A DNA stretch of 64,000 nucleotides from Geosiphon pyriformis (GCA_016748015.1 JAAOMT010000009.1:1713020-1777019); one strand, 5' to 3'; shown: positions 34,870 through 47,467, counted from the first letter of the stretch. Translations and numbers: made by a program. Notes: a model not told the origin generated them from the letters alone.

Positions 34870-36712
34870 TTAATTGACAAATAAAATAAAAATTTTATTA
34901 AATAGTTTAATTAATTTGTAGTTGTTAATAAAAGTAAAAGTAACTAAAATAATCTTAAAGTAAATTTGTTTGTTGTTTTGTTTAAACAATTAATTTATAT
35001 TTTTTTAATTTTCTATTATTTTTGTTATATATATATAAATTTTTATAATATAAAATTTCTAAAATTCTTACAATTTTTTTAAGTTTTTGTTGAAATTTTT
35101 GGTATTTTTGCTAATATTTTTGCAATTTTTTTATTTGTTATTAGTTATTTATATGAATAATATTATCTTTTTTTTTAATATTAAGCTTTTGTAAAATCTT
35201 TTAAGTTTTTTTTGAATAAGTTTGCATACTTTTTTTTATTATGGTCTTAAAAACTTCTGTTTTTAGCTTTTTAAATTATAAGTTGGTTATTTTTCTAATT
35301 AGTTTGCTGTTAAATTCTCTATAATTAAATATAATAATATTTTATTATATTTATAAAAAATTGTATATAGTTGGTAAATTGCTTTTAAATAAATTATTAA
35401 GTTGTTTTTTTTAATAAAGTATTCTATCTGTTATAGTATTTTTTTGTCAAACATCTATTTAAAATTGTTAATATATAATGTCTAAATATTTAGTTATTGT
35501 TTTAAGTAGTAATAACAATATGTTATTAGAACCTATTTTTTTTAACTTTTTCGGTCTTTTTTTATTAGTTTTTCTGACTAAACACTTGTTATTGAATTTT
35601 TGAAAGTTTTTTTTACTTCTTTGATCATAGTTATTTTTTTGATTTTAAGTTTTGTTTTATAAGATTTTTTTAGTTGTTTTGTTTTTTTAAGTGTTTTTAT
35701 ACTGGATTTTTTTGTTTATTAATTGTTATTTTTATGTCTAAGTTTTTGGTTTCTAATATTTAAAACAATTATTGTGTTATTATATATATTTCATTTATTA
35801 TTTCCATTTTTTGTTTTTATTTTCTATGTATTTTGGTTATATTTATAACAATTTCTAGTTTTGTAACATACTAACTTTAATAATAAAAATTGGTTTTAAA
35901 TCTTATAAAATTTTATTTGGTTTAATTAATATTCCTTGAGCTTCTAATTAAAATGTACTGAAGATTGTTAATATTTTACTATAATATAACTTTAATTAAT
36001 TTTTATGTACTGTTTTAATTAAGATTTTGTTTTCTAATTGTAGTTTATATAATCTATTTTCAAGTATTTTTTTAATATAAAATGATTTATCTTATTTTGG
36101 GTTAAATTTTTTATTTTATTGTTTTACAACTTTTGTATAATATAAAAATATTTTGTTTTTACTCTTAAATTTAGTTGGTTTGTTAATAATTAACTATTAT
36201 ATTTTTATTGTGATTTTTTAATACAATTAACTGCTTTTTTTTTGTTTTTTAAAATTTTTATTAAGTTATATGTTTATTTTAATAGTGTAATTTAAAATAT
36301 GTCTTTTATTATTAGTTTTGTTAAATATGTTATTATTATTTATTTATTTTTATTAATAATATTGCTATTTTGTTATATACTAATTTAAATAATATTACTT
36401 AAATAGTATTTTGCTTTATTGTTTAATAAGCAAATAGTACTAATAATATAAATATGTTTTATTCTTTTTGGTTTTTTTGATTAATTTTGACTAATGCTTT
36501 ATATAATATTCTCTTGAATTTTTTGATTAAGCCATTTGTTTATAAATAATATAATAACAATAGTTTTTTGATTTCAAATTTTTAACTTAATTTTGCTAAT
36601 ATTTTGTTTACAAAATAAGTTCTTTAATTTAATAATAATTTATTTAAATATCTATATTAATATATTAAGTCTTAATAAATAAATTCAATTATTAATTCTG
36701 CATTAGTTTTTT
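34870..36712 (-). mobile_element. Antisense Ty3 integrase debris between LINEs A and B
   Basis: T-rich plus strand. The part from about 35880 to 36712 follows the antisense integrase of T1 (for example ATTTTTTGATTAAGCCATTTGTTTATAAAT against ATATTTCACTAGGCCATTTGTTTAGGGG). From 34870 to 35880 only AT-drifted sequence with no clear match is seen. It continues beyond LINE B at 43493. No frame survives. Confidence 0.6.
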
Positions 36713-36862
36713 GTATGGCTTAAAAAAACTTTTCTCTCCTTTGTCTAAAATTCCCAAAAAAAAGTCAAGTATTTTTTTGAGAGAAGTTTTTTTACCATTT
36801 AGTATGATAAATCAAAACCATTTTTTGATTATGAGGCCACTGTTGGCCCTGTTATTGCTGTT

Positions 36863-38668
36863 ATGAAGAAGACTATTAAAGTTTTTGGTTCTGAAGATGG
36901 TTTCAAGACTGTTGTATCGAGAAAGAAGAGGAAGAAAGGTGTATTGGTAGAGAGTATTGATAATAGTGGAGTTGCTGCTAAAGCTTCTGGTGCTCGTTCA
37001 TGGGGTTTTGAGACTGGTGACACTACTGAGTCTGAGAGTATTGACATGAAAGAAGAGTGCTTGGTTGAAAAAACCAGTGTTGACTATAATGAGAGTAGTA
37101 CTTACACAAAAGAGAATCCTGATTAAATGCCAAAAAGTTTGTATGTGAAAACCAAGAAGATGTTAGGGAAGCCACTAGATGTGATTGATTATAGTACTGT
37201 CAATATGGAAGGTAATGTGTTGGATGGTTCTTTCTTTCTCCTGCCCTCTTTTCCTATAAAGCCATCCGTTCAGGTGTTTGTTTGCAAGTCCTTTGCTTTA
37301 GATATTGATCTTGTGGCCATTGCTGAGAAGTCTTCTTAAGAGAAATTAAGTTTTGTCAAAAAATTATTTTCTGGTGTGAATGATTTTGGGGGGGCCTCCA
37401 CTCTTTCAAAATTTGGTGAAATTATATGGGCTACTTTTACTTTGGAAAAACCAATAATGACTGCTGAGAAATTGGCAAATAATCATGGTGTTGTGGTAAA
37501 CACCAATCTAAAGCACCCAAACAACAATTATATGAATTGGGCAATTGTGATAAAAGAAATTTCTATGGGAACTTTTATGAAGGCTGTGCATGCTGCCATT
37601 TCCAAGTTTGGATTGATTAAGTTGATCAAGATGTAGCTGGTGGGTCTGTGACAAAAAACAATTATCGAATTGGAAGATCAGAATCAGGCTGATCTCTTGG
37701 CATCCAAATGGTCTATTCTTATTGGAAAGAATGCAGTACATATGGCCAGAGCCAATGTTGACAAACAGACATGGGATTCCAGGGATGAATTCAGGGTGCT
37801 GCTTTACACTCTTCCTGTAGGAACAAATACTCATGACCTTTGAGATTTCATTGGTTCAGTTGGTGGGAAAACATGTGTTATTGATCATAATCCTGTTAGC
37901 TATGCCTGTGTCTGCTGCACCACTATTTGCTTTGGGTCTGAATCTGATCTGGTTAGTGTAATGGCTGCAACTCCAGTTATAAAAAGAATTGGTTTCTGCT
38001 GGTCTTGCCTCTCTTTGGTGCTGTGCTCGGTTTACAAGATTCTTGGTCATACATCTCTCAATTGTGTTTTAGTTAAGGTTGGTTCAACCCTGAGGGACAG
38101 AAAGGCTCCTCTTTCTGCTCAGAATCAGGTCAGATTGGTGATTATCTATGCAAGAAAATTCATGCCCATTTCTCATCCATTGGCCTTCAGTGGTAAGACT
38201 TGGACATCAGTAGTTGGTGTTTCTCCTGTACACAATTCTCATGGTGCTGGTTTGCTTCTCGGTTCTAACAAAGTTGGAAAACCTTTCCCTTTTGTTGCGA
38301 AGAATTTGAATATGCATTTGATAAATATTAAAAACAGTCTCATCAGCCTTGCAGGACAAATTAATGAGTTGGCTAAGAAGTTGGATTCATTCGTGCTGGC
38401 AGTTTCCCAGCCTAGCCTTGGATGTCAGCTGCCAGTGACCCTCTCATTACAGAATCAAGGGGAGCATATAGTGATGGGAGTGGGTTCAAGTGAGACCATC
38501 AGTAATGGGACTGCTACTGCTTCAGTAAAGAACTCGTCTACATCCTCCCATGTTGCTAAGTTAGAAAATATGTTAGAAGGTCTTGCTGCTTTGGTGCTGA
38601 GTTTGTCTGCTTGTTTTGATGGTTTGGTTCTGGCTAGTGATGTGCTTCCACAACCTCCTTCCCAATAA
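36863..38668 (+). pseudogene. LINE B ORF1
   Basis: One frame with stops at 37124, 37337, 37634, 37649 and 37841. The N-terminal basic patch SRKKRKKG is followed by an RRM-like segment (WAIVIKEISMGTFMKAVHA), a zinc knuckle in which the second Cys is Tyr (CSVYKILGHTSLNC) and the coiled-coil-like C-terminus (LINIKNSLISLAGQINELA). It ends with PPSQ and a stop shared with LINE A. The start is uncertain; 36863 is the first in-frame ATG seen. Confidence 0.82.
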
Positions 38669-38679
38669 ATGGTCTTATT

Positions 38680-41600
38680 TGGAAAATTGCTACTTGTAAC
38701 ATTAGGGGCATGAACAATCCTGTGAAACAAGATAATATTGTTTGTTAGCATAGAAAGATGGACAATTTGATTATGATTGTTACTGAAACTAAACTGAAAG
38801 ATAAGATCCGACCATGGATCATGAACAAGTTTGATGGTGTTCAAGTTTTCACTTTGAGTATGGATGCTGGTCACTTGGGTTCTGGTGTTGTGATTATTAT
38901 GAACAATTCTTTGGCTCAGCACATGTGTAAGGTTTTGGATGTTCCTGACCAGCTTCTTTCTATCAAGTTACTCTTCAAAAATAAACTTTTTGTGTCAATT
39001 TTGGGGCTATAAGCTGGGGCATCTCTGGCAGTATGTTTTTCTCAGGTGAGTAATATTAATTCTATGATTGCGAAGGCTGTAAATGAATCTTCTTTCACTA
39101 TATTAGGTGGAGATTTCAATAAAGATAGCTCTTACAAGTGTGCTAGCTTCAAAAAATGTTTTGATCTTGGTTTGGTCAATTCTTTGGATGGGAGTGCGTC
39201 TGGGAAGGAAGCAACATAGAACAATTTTTGAGGTGTTTCTAAGACTATTGACTATGTATTTGTATCTTCAAGTCTGATTAATGTGATATTGGATCACAGA
39301 GTGATCGATATTGGTGATTATTTTGATACTAATCATAGGGCTGTTTCTGTTTCTGTGGGTGTTGATGGTCTTTTGGATACACACTTGTTCTCACTATGCA
39401 AGCAAGTGAATAAAGATCATTGGAAGTACAATTACAAGGGTGCTGATGATGCTAAATGGATTGGGTTTAGGGAAAAAACAGTGGTAAATGCTGCCATGTT
39501 TAGTGATGGGTTCTCTGTTGCTGTAGAAAATTTGGATTTGGATGCTATGTGGTATGCTCTTTGTCAGATGATGTGTTTGTTAGCCAAGTCTGTCTTCAAG
39601 AAAAAATGGTTCAAGGACTATGATGAAGTCTTCAATAAGGTGTCTTCCAAATTTCACAAATTGGAACTTTTGGTATCAAAGATTGTTAAGGCCTTTTGTC
39701 TGGTTGCTTACAAGGAATTTGTGTCTTTGCTTGATGTGTGGGATGGTCTTGACTCTGCCAATGTCTCTGTCATAAAGTCTCTGTTTTTCTCAGGTTCTCA
39801 TTTTGATACCATTCATTCAACCTTGGCCAAGATTAGGAAATCATATTGTTCTTCTAAACTCTCAAAATCAAGCCATGCTTGAGAGTCTCAGATTAAATTG
39901 ACAATTAACAAGAGGATGAAAAGCTTTGAATTAGACAAAAGCCATACTATTTGGAGTGTTTTGGAGCATCCTTTCTGCAAGGTTGTTTTGGATCATTTAG
40001 TGGTAGATGATGAGCTGATTTTGGAACCAGCTCCAATGAAGTCTAAAGTGGATGAGATCATGGAGGGCTGGACTAGAAAGCATAGGGTGGTTCTTAATGT
40101 TCCTGACGACTGGTTTCGACAGTATTAATCTTTGAATTATGTGTATGATGATGCTTTTTCTGGCATGATGGGCTTGATTGATTATAATGAATTGGTTAGG
40201 GTTGTCTCTGACTTGTCCAATAGCAAAGCTGTTGGTCTTTCAAGTATTTCAAATAAATTATAGAAACATTGTGACATTTTAGTTCTCAATATGCTTTTGG
40301 TGCTTTTGAATTCTTGCTTGTTTGTTGAATCTGTGCCTAGTCTTTGGAAGGAGGCTTGGGTCTTGATGATTCCCAAGCCTTATAAGTGGGAAGATGTTCT
40401 GACAAACACTCATCTTATTGTCTTGATCAAAACAGCTTGCAAGATTCTCTCCAAGATTCTTTCGGATAGGATTTCACTGGCTTATAGTACTCATGATGTT
40501 CTACATAGTGACAACTTTTCAGTTTTAAAAGGTACAACAACTCAGTCTCCTATTTTTGTGATTGGCTCAGTAATTGAGGATGCTTTGGAGAAAGACCGAG
40601 AACTCTGGCTTGTTCTACAAGACATGCGGAAAGCATATAATTTGGTTGGCTGGAAGCATTTTGAGAAGTGCCTTTTGTGGATCAAGATGTGTGGTAAATT
40701 TGTTTGTTTTTTTGGTAGTATTTACAAGGACTGAACCAACTGAGTTATGACAGATTTTGGTTTGACCAATGGTTATCGGGTGCACGATGGACTGGACTAA
40801 GGTGAAGCTTTTTTCCCTCTTCTGTGGCACATATTTTATGATCCTTTTTTGTGTGAAGTCAAGTGCCAAGAGAGTGTGTGTGAATACAGATTTATTTCTT
40901 ATTTTGTTTCTGGGAGTAATCACACTGAGTCTCAGGTTGGGCTTTCCTCTTTTTTCACTGCTGGTGCTTTTGTAAATGATATCATTTGGGTAGGTAGCAG
41001 CCAGGCTGCTACACAACATATTCTCAATGTTGCTAGTGAATTTTTCAGGTTAAATGACATTTCAATCAACAATGATAAAACCATGGCCATCTCTATCAAC
41101 TGCCAGATTGCTACATCTTTTTTGACTATTAGTGGCTTGCCTATTTCCATCACCAAAAAAAGAGAACATCATTGCTATCTGGGTATTTTTTTGTCTTTTG
41201 AAGGTCTTTTAAAGTCTAGCTTAGCTAAAGCTCAGTCAAATGTACAGTTTTTTGTGAATCTGGTTTTAAAGAAGGCAATATCAGACAAATAGTATGTGTA
41301 TTTGGTATCTGTGATTCTTTTTTCTATTATCAGCTACAAAACTCAGTTCAGTTTTGTTCTTTTTTGTGTCTGTAATAAATGGAATGCTCTTATATGCAAG
41401 GTTTTGAAGTCAAAGTCTGGGGTACCACATGACTTTTTCAATAATGCACTTCATCATTCCTCTTTGTACAATTTAAAAACTTTTGAACAGATTCAAGCTG
41501 AAGACAAATCAACTTCCATTGTTGCTTTTGTGAATTCCATTGGTGTTTTGGGTCGCTTATTTTCTCATAGGTCTCATGATCTTCAGGTTTTTAGCTGGTG

Positions 41601-43352
41601 GCCTCGTCATCCTTTGCTGTTTCTGGCTTGTATTGGTATTAGCCCCTCAAATAATTTTTTGGCAGGTGTGGTTCACATTTTTTCTGGGTGTGATTTATCT
41701 TTAAGTGGCTCTCTGGTGTGTGCATTCTACCATTGGGGTGGTACTTCTATGTTTTTTGTTCTTGGTGAACTCTTTTTTTCAAATATGTCTCTTCATTCAG
41801 ACATTATGGAATTGCTTTTGTGGAACAGCTTTGCGATCATAATGATAATATTTTCAATTGGAGTATCTTCAAGCATTAGAAGAGACTGGATCTTCATGGT
41901 TCAGTCCTCTTTTAGTTTGATTTTTCTATTTGCTTTTTTGGTGGTGTTGCTTCCCCTTCTGTCAATCTTTTGGTTTTGAATAGTCGAGCTAATTCTGATG
42001 TTTGTCAATCTCATGGTTTTAGTATGGGTTGTAACACTCTGCTGACAGTTGATGCTACTCACCTTTCTGTGTATACGGATGGGTCTCTGTGTGGTCTGGG
42101 CACTGTTGACATGAAAGCAAGTGCTGCTGTTTTTTTTAAAGACATTAACATGGGTTTAGATGTAGGGGTGTCTGGTCTGGTTTCTTCTACTTTGACAGAG
42201 TTACAAGCCATTGCTTTGGCTCTTGAGTGTGTTTCTTCTTCTTATTCAGTTGATTTGTTCTCTGACAGCCAAGCAGCTTTGAATGCATGCATGTTAGAGT
42301 CTTTGCTGGTTTATCTGGAGTTTAGGAACCATTGCTGGATCAAGCATTGTTATATTGTTAATGTTATTCATCAAAAAAATTTGGATGTAAATTGGATTAA
42401 GGTTAAGGGTCATTCGGGTATCTTAGGCAATAAGCATGCTGATGTACTTGCCAAGGATGCAGCTGCCTCCACCTGGCACCTGCCTCATTTGGTCAGTGAA
42501 TATTTTCTGAATGCTAATAGTATCATGGTTTCTGGAAATTCTAGACACTTTGTATGTAATGTTTTCTGTTTTGTTTATCATGCTTGATGGAAAGTTGGGT
42601 TTGGATCTTGGGTCATGGCGGATGGTTTGCATGCTAATATTGATTGGTTCAAGTTCTTTCTGGTATGGCACCCCAATTCTCATTTGGCTGCTGGTTTTAC
42701 TAGTATGCATATGGCTGGCTCTTAAATATACTTTATGAAAGCCCTCTATTATCAGCTTCTGGTTGCTGTGTGCAAGCATTTGTATAATAGAGGTTACTCC
42801 AGTGTGGTGTGTTTATACTGTGGTAATGTTGAGGTCTCAGACCATGTCTTTTTTTATCCTCATAACTCTGCTGTTTATGCTCATTTGTTGAACTTTCATG
42901 CTTTAACTTGGGAGGCTCTTTCTGGTTTGTCTCACTCTTCTTCATGTGTTTCATAGTTGTTAGCCTCTTGTGTCTCTGAGATAGGAGTTGGCATTGCTCT
43001 GTGTAAGAGCTTTGTTTTTCATGACTGGTGTTATGAATCTGTCTTGGTTTTTAATGATCCTAAGATTGGGACTAAAAAAATTGTGAATTTTGTGCATGAC
43101 TTTTGTTTCACATTTCAGGAGAATGTTTGGTTGGTCCATGCCAAACATCAGGCCTTTATAGAAAAGTGTGGTTTGATTTCTTGTAACAGTTTTGCTCTCA
43201 TGCCAATTTCTGGTTTGCCTATGAGATTCTCGGCTGGTGTGGTTAGATTGCTAGGTATGGCTGAAGCTTTTGGGGTTAGTTTTGGGTTTCATAAGTTTTG
43301 TTCATTCTTTTCAGGCGTTGAGGATTTGGTCTCTGTGCATATAGGCATGTAG
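38680..43352 (+). pseudogene. LINE B ORF2 (endonuclease, RT, RNase H)
   Basis: Starts near WKIATCNIRGMNN. Endonuclease: TETKLK, LGGDFNKDSS and NHRAVSV. RT: WVLMIPKPYKW, TQSPIFVIGSVIEDAL, LQDMRKAYNLVGW and FVNDIIWVGSSQ, whose catalytic box has its first Asp changed to Asn. RNase H after the frameshift at about 41780: VYTDGSLCGLGT, LFSDSQAALNAC and KVKGHSGILGNKHADVLAK. The finger VCLYCGNVEVSDHVFF has lost its last Cys. It retains Trp at positions where LINE A has stops (DVNWIKVKGH, CNKWNALICK, FRNHCWIKHCY). Confidence 0.87.
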
Positions 43353-43483
43353 TGTTGTTCTGACTGGTCTGAGTGGCTGGTCACATGTAGAAAGTGCATG
43401 ATTCACTCTTAGTTTAGATCATTTAAATGATGTATAATACTAGATTGCGTTTGGACCTCATTTGTTAAAAAATTAAAAAAAAA
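43353..43483 (+). other. LINE B 3' UTR and A-rich tail
   Basis: Contains CTGGTCACATGTAGAAAGTGCATG and ends TTGTTAAAAAATTAAAAAAAAA. It is the best preserved version of the 3' UTR shared by A, B and III. Confidence 0.75.
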
Positions 43484-43492
43484 GTATGGCTT

Positions 43493-44781
43493 TAGTTTTT
43501 GGTTATTTAATAAGATAATTTATGACAATAGCAATATATTAATTGTTTTTAGTTATTATTAATAATAGTCTTACTAAGTTAATTTTAATTTTATTAAATA
43601 GTTGTTTAACTTTAATTGGTTTTAATAATTTACTTGGTTTTATTTCTTTTTTTTTAACAAATATTACAGCTTTATATGTATTGTTTTATGTTTAAATATA
43701 TTGTTAGTCAATAGTATAATTGCTTGATTTTTTTTAATCTTAATTCTCAATCAAAATGTTTTGTTGTTAAATCTGAATATATATTGAACAATATTGTTTT
43801 TTTTTTGTTTTTTTATTACTTTTAATAAATTGTTTAAATTTTGTTAGTTTTTTTTATATAATATATTTTAGTGATTAATATAATATCTGACTTGTTAATA
43901 AATTTTGTTTTGTTTATTTAAAATAATTTCTTCTTAAACTGTTTAGTAATAATATAATAAACTAATTATTAATAGTTTTTATTATTTATTTTGTTATTTT
44001 ATTGTTGTTTTTATTTTTATAGTTGTCTTATTTATAACAAACTATTAGCATTTTTTTTATAGTGTATTTTATATTTAAAAAGTAAAAACTAGTTTTTTAT
44101 TTAGTAGTTTTGTTATTAGCTAGTTTTTTTTAACTAATGATATTAATTTTTTATAATTAATATAAATATTAAATTCTTAATATAAATATTTTTTTTATTT
44201 AATTACAGTTCAATATATTGTTAAGTATTTAGTATTAAAATTCTGTAGTTTTTTTCTGTTAAACTTAAATTTCTGCTAGTATATACTATTGAATATTTTT
44301 TTTTATGTAAACTTCTTTATAATAATACTGCTTCTAATGTTGATCTAAAAGCATCAGTAATAATTATAAATTTTTTATTATAATTTAAATATATTAGAAT
44401 TAGAACTTATATAAGTTTTTGTTTTAATATCTTAAAAGTTTGCTGTTGTATATTTGTTTACTTTTATTAAGTATTTTTGGCTTGAAATTAATAGAACAGT
44501 TGTATAATTATTAAAAAATTTTGTATAAATTACTGATAATATTTAATTAATTTCTTAAAACAATTAGCTATTATAAATTAATTCAATAAAATTTATCTTA
44601 AAAATTTAAATTCTTAATTAATATTGTTTTAAAATTATTAAATCAAAATTAATATTTTAAAATTAATTAAATTTCAATTTTAATAATTATTAATATTTAG
44701 ATTTAAGCTAAAAATAATATTTTTAATATAATTTATTATCTTTTTTTTATTTATTTTTATTTATTTATTTATTATTATTAT
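43493..44781 (-). mobile_element. Antisense Ty3 integrase-RNase H-RT debris
   Basis: Continues the debris left of LINE B. AATAAGATAATTTATGACAATAGCAATATATTAA at about 43509 aligns to T1 near 890-930. The stretch near 44230-44400 aligns to the antisense RNase H of T1 at 1630-1830 (CAATATATTGTTAAGTATTTAG, then AATACTGCTTCTAATGTTGATC). Heavily AT-drifted and cut by insertion III at 44792. Confidence 0.65.
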
Positions 44782-44810
44782 ATAATCTATATCTTTGTCT
44801 TTTTAATTTT

Positions 44811-46261
44811 ATGACCATGACCAGAGCAAAGAGTAAAAAAAAAGCTGTACTTGATATCTGTCCTGAAATATCTAATAAAATTTCAACCAGAGGAGCTCTC
44901 TCTGTTGTAGAAGCAACTAGACAAAACATTTTAGAAGCCTTTCCCTTATTCAGTAATCATAATAAGCTGCCTTTAGTAGCCACTGAAGCAACTTCCTTAT
45001 CTTTGGCTGGTTTTTCACCAGTCAAAGTTCCCTCAAAGAGACACACTTGGGTTAGTCCCAGTGTTGTCTCCACCCCAACTAAAAGCCCTTAAGTTTTTAA
45101 TAATAGACCAGTAAATAAGCTGGTCTTCCCCTCTATAAATTTAAAATCTGGTGTTTTTAGCACCACCTCTTCAAAAAAAATGGTCAAAAAAACCAAAAGT
45201 TCAGAAAAGTGGGAGCAGTTGCTTGTCTCTGCTATTGTTACACTGAACTCCTTTGTGGTTCCCAATGAGATCTTAGATGAGATCTCCTTAGCATCATCCA
45301 GCACATTATTCAAAATGGGCTTAGATCAACCACTGGCTGTGTTGTCAAATGTGGTGTTTTTTGGTAGATTTTCACTGGTTTTAGAAGCAAAACAATCTTC
45401 TCCTGTTGGATTACCTGTTCTTAAGAACTGAACTGATCATATGGAAACTGAATCATCTTCTTCTTTAATTTCTGGTGCTCCTTCTGGTGGTGCTTGGGAA
45501 ACTATTACTAGTCATCAAAAGTTTGCTGGGTGGGTGGCCTCTACTCTGGTGCCTGGTGCTACTTTCAAGATTAAATTGGCTTATATTAAGGCTGTTTTTC
45601 AGTCTGTACATGGTTTTTTAGGTGCTAAATCTGTTTCTAAAGACAATGTGAAGCTTTTTTGTGTAGAGTTGCTTCTTAACAGTCTTTGAAAACTGCATTT
45701 CTGGTTGAGCTTATAAGCTTTATTTGTTTGGCCACCCTCAAAATTGCCAAGTCTTTGGTAATTTCTGAGTCTGGTTCTCTTTTTGCTGCTGTTGTGCTGT
45801 GTGATATGCCCTTGGGTATATCTATTGCTGACATTAAAACAGCTCTTGGTACATTTAGAAGTGTCACTTGTGTTGTGCTAAAGCCTGCTGGCATTTGGCA
45901 GTATGTGGTGATTTATTTTGAAAAGTTGGACTCTACTGTGTCTGCTTTGAATCATTGGTCAGTTTTGGTGAGCAAGGATAGTGTTAGAATTCTCTCTCTG
46001 GTGAATTAACAAGAAACAATTGTATCTTGTGATAGGTTTAAGGCCAAGTTGGTCAACCTTCTTCCTGGCTGTACTGTCTTTAAGATTAGTGATATAATTT
46101 CCCAGGTTGGTGGCTGGACTTGTTTTATTCCTCGTTCATCTGATTCTGGTCATCATTCCCAGTTTGCTTTGGTTAAATTTGGTTCCCAAGTTGATTTGGA
46201 CTCTGCAGTTGTCAAAACTGGTACCTTAAGAAAATGCCGTATTTGGTAGGAAACCCCTGGT
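44811..46261 (+). pseudogene. Insertion III ORF1-like gene, N-terminal part
   Basis: Frame 44811-45689 has stops at 45090 and 45429. A shift at about 45686 leads into 45686-46250 with one stop at 46007. A Ser/Thr- and Lys-rich N-terminus (TRAKSKKKAV) is followed by a conserved region (GWVASTLVPGATFKIKLAY) and an RRM-like fold (VVLCDMPLGISIADIKTAL, then IWQYVVIYFEKLDS). The order matches LINE ORF1 in A and B but the sequence is distant. After TAG at 46248 the frame runs into ETPGCR, where element C interrupts it. Confidence 0.75.
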
Positions 46262-46325
46262 TGTCGGTGTTATCCGAGTAGAAAAATCAATCCAAAATTA
46301 TGAAGAAATGTGACCAAAACATAAC

Positions 46326-46515
46326 ATAACACAGAATAACACACAATAACGTTGGATAACACGTTATAATGTTGGATAATGTGTTATAATGCAGGATAAC
46401 ACAAAATAGCATGCAATAATATAGGATAATGTGTTATAACACAGGATAACACAGAATAACATGTAATAATGTCAGATAACATGTTATAACATAGGATAAC
46501 TAGTGATAACATAGA
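46326..46515 (+). repeat. 10-bp tandem array in the C LTR
   Basis: Nineteen consecutive 10-mers, nearly all beginning ATAAC or ATAAT (for example ATAACGTTGG, ATAACACGTT, ATAATGTTGG), all in phase. The same array is in the 3' LTR (about 56014-56203) and, decayed, near 15290-15390. It lies in U3. Confidence 0.9.
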
Positions 46516-46867
46516 AAAACGAAGCAATAATAGAAACAACAAAGCAATAGCTAGCGATAGCAAGACAATTAAAAGCAATCCTGTAAAACCAAAAGAATGT
46601 ATAAAAGCAAGTAGTTGTAGAAGTGAGAAAAGACAGAGAAGAAAAAAATAGATATGAACCTCTAGACCAGAAATTAAAATATCCATACCCCTTTATCCTT
46701 TATTATCTTCACTATTTCATCTCCTAAAATAAACCAATTATTAAAAGAAATCAGAATCATGAATTCATGTTCTCGAACTTCATGAAATTTACGTGAATTA
46801 ACCCTTGTCTCATATCTCCATTCTAGAACAGATGCTCTTAGCATAACCATCTCGAACCTATTAACAA

Positions 46868-47447
46868 TGTTACAGTTTAAGAATTTAGAAAAAAGAATCA
46901 TAAAAATAATACAAACTATTCAATCATAATATAACACAGTAATAATCTTAGAAAGGTAATGATTAACATAGTAGCAAACACCATCTCGCGATAGTGGCAA
47001 GCACCAGTTCACAATAGCAGCCAACACCAACTGGTAATAGCAGCAAACACCAGATTGAAATATCAAAAAGAAAGTATTTTCTCGTAGAACTACAAACATG
47101 TATATATATAGTAGTTTTAATATTGGGAAATAATCAATCAAGTAATAAAAATCATAACTTATCAAGCAATAGATCCAATTTTATCCAACAAACTCCACTT
47201 TAAATCATACTTTCAAATTAAATATCCCAAGAAACCTTTAAAATCAAAAAGAAATGAAAAAGAATATTTAAAACTGAACTATCACAACCCAAAGTATTAA
47301 GAAACTTACTTATATTATTTATTGAATGAAACTATCATTCATCAACTGAATCCCTTGGAAGAATAATCCTTGATCAAGCTTATTCACGTTGTTACTAATT
47401 GATAAAAGCTTTATTGTGAGAATTAGAAAAGTGCTAAAGACCATTAA
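46868..47447 (+). mobile_element. Solo LTR S, copy 2, in the 5' LTR of C
   Basis: Starts TGTTACAGTTTAAGAATTTA, matching copy 1 at 22862, and carries the shared blocks GAAGAATAATCCTTGATCAAGCTTATTCACG and GATAAAAGCTTTATTGTGAG. A 23-bp minisatellite occupies 46968-47059. Its 3' end is hidden by the N gap. It is absent from the 3' LTR of C and from the decayed LTR at 15238, so it inserted after C. Confidence 0.75.
46968..47059 (+). repeat. 23-bp minisatellite (4 units) in S
   Basis: Four units of 23 bp beginning ATAGTAGC, ATAGTGGC, ATAGCAGC and ATAGCAGC, each with AACACCA or AGCACCA. Copy 1 of S has about three units of the same length near 22960-23030. Confidence 0.8.
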
Positions 47448-47467
47448 NNNNNNNNNNNNNNNNNNNN
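47448..47467. other. 20-N assembly gap
   Basis: Exactly 20 N, next to a long poly-T tract inside the 5' LTR of C. The fixed small size suggests a placeholder of unknown true length; the end of S and part of the LTR are missing here. Confidence 0.95.

Larger units (their letters stand above)
36722..43483 (+). mobile_element. LINE B (Tad/I-type), inserted in Ty3 debris
   Basis: Same architecture as LINE A: ORF1 about 36863-38668, ORF2 38680-43352, 130-bp 3' UTR and A-rich tail. It is flanked by the 9-bp duplication GTATGGCTT (36713-36721 and 43484-43492). Removing it rejoins antisense integrase sequence that aligns to T1 near 840. It differs from LINE A at many positions, so it is not a recent duplicate. 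Stops are scattered and there is one frameshift near 41780. Confidence 0.9.

Noticed and set aside
44811-46261. Reading insertion III as a host nucleic-acid-binding gene
   Set aside because: The 10-bp flanking duplication, A-rich tail and LINE-type 3' UTR fit a retrotransposed element better.
46384-46686. 100-codon hydrophobic minus-strand ORF in the 5' LTR, with an almost identical one at 56072-56374 in the 3' LTR
   Set aside because: It is antisense to the LTR and largely a translation of the 10-bp array and U3. Its repetition reflects LTR duplication, not coding conservation.
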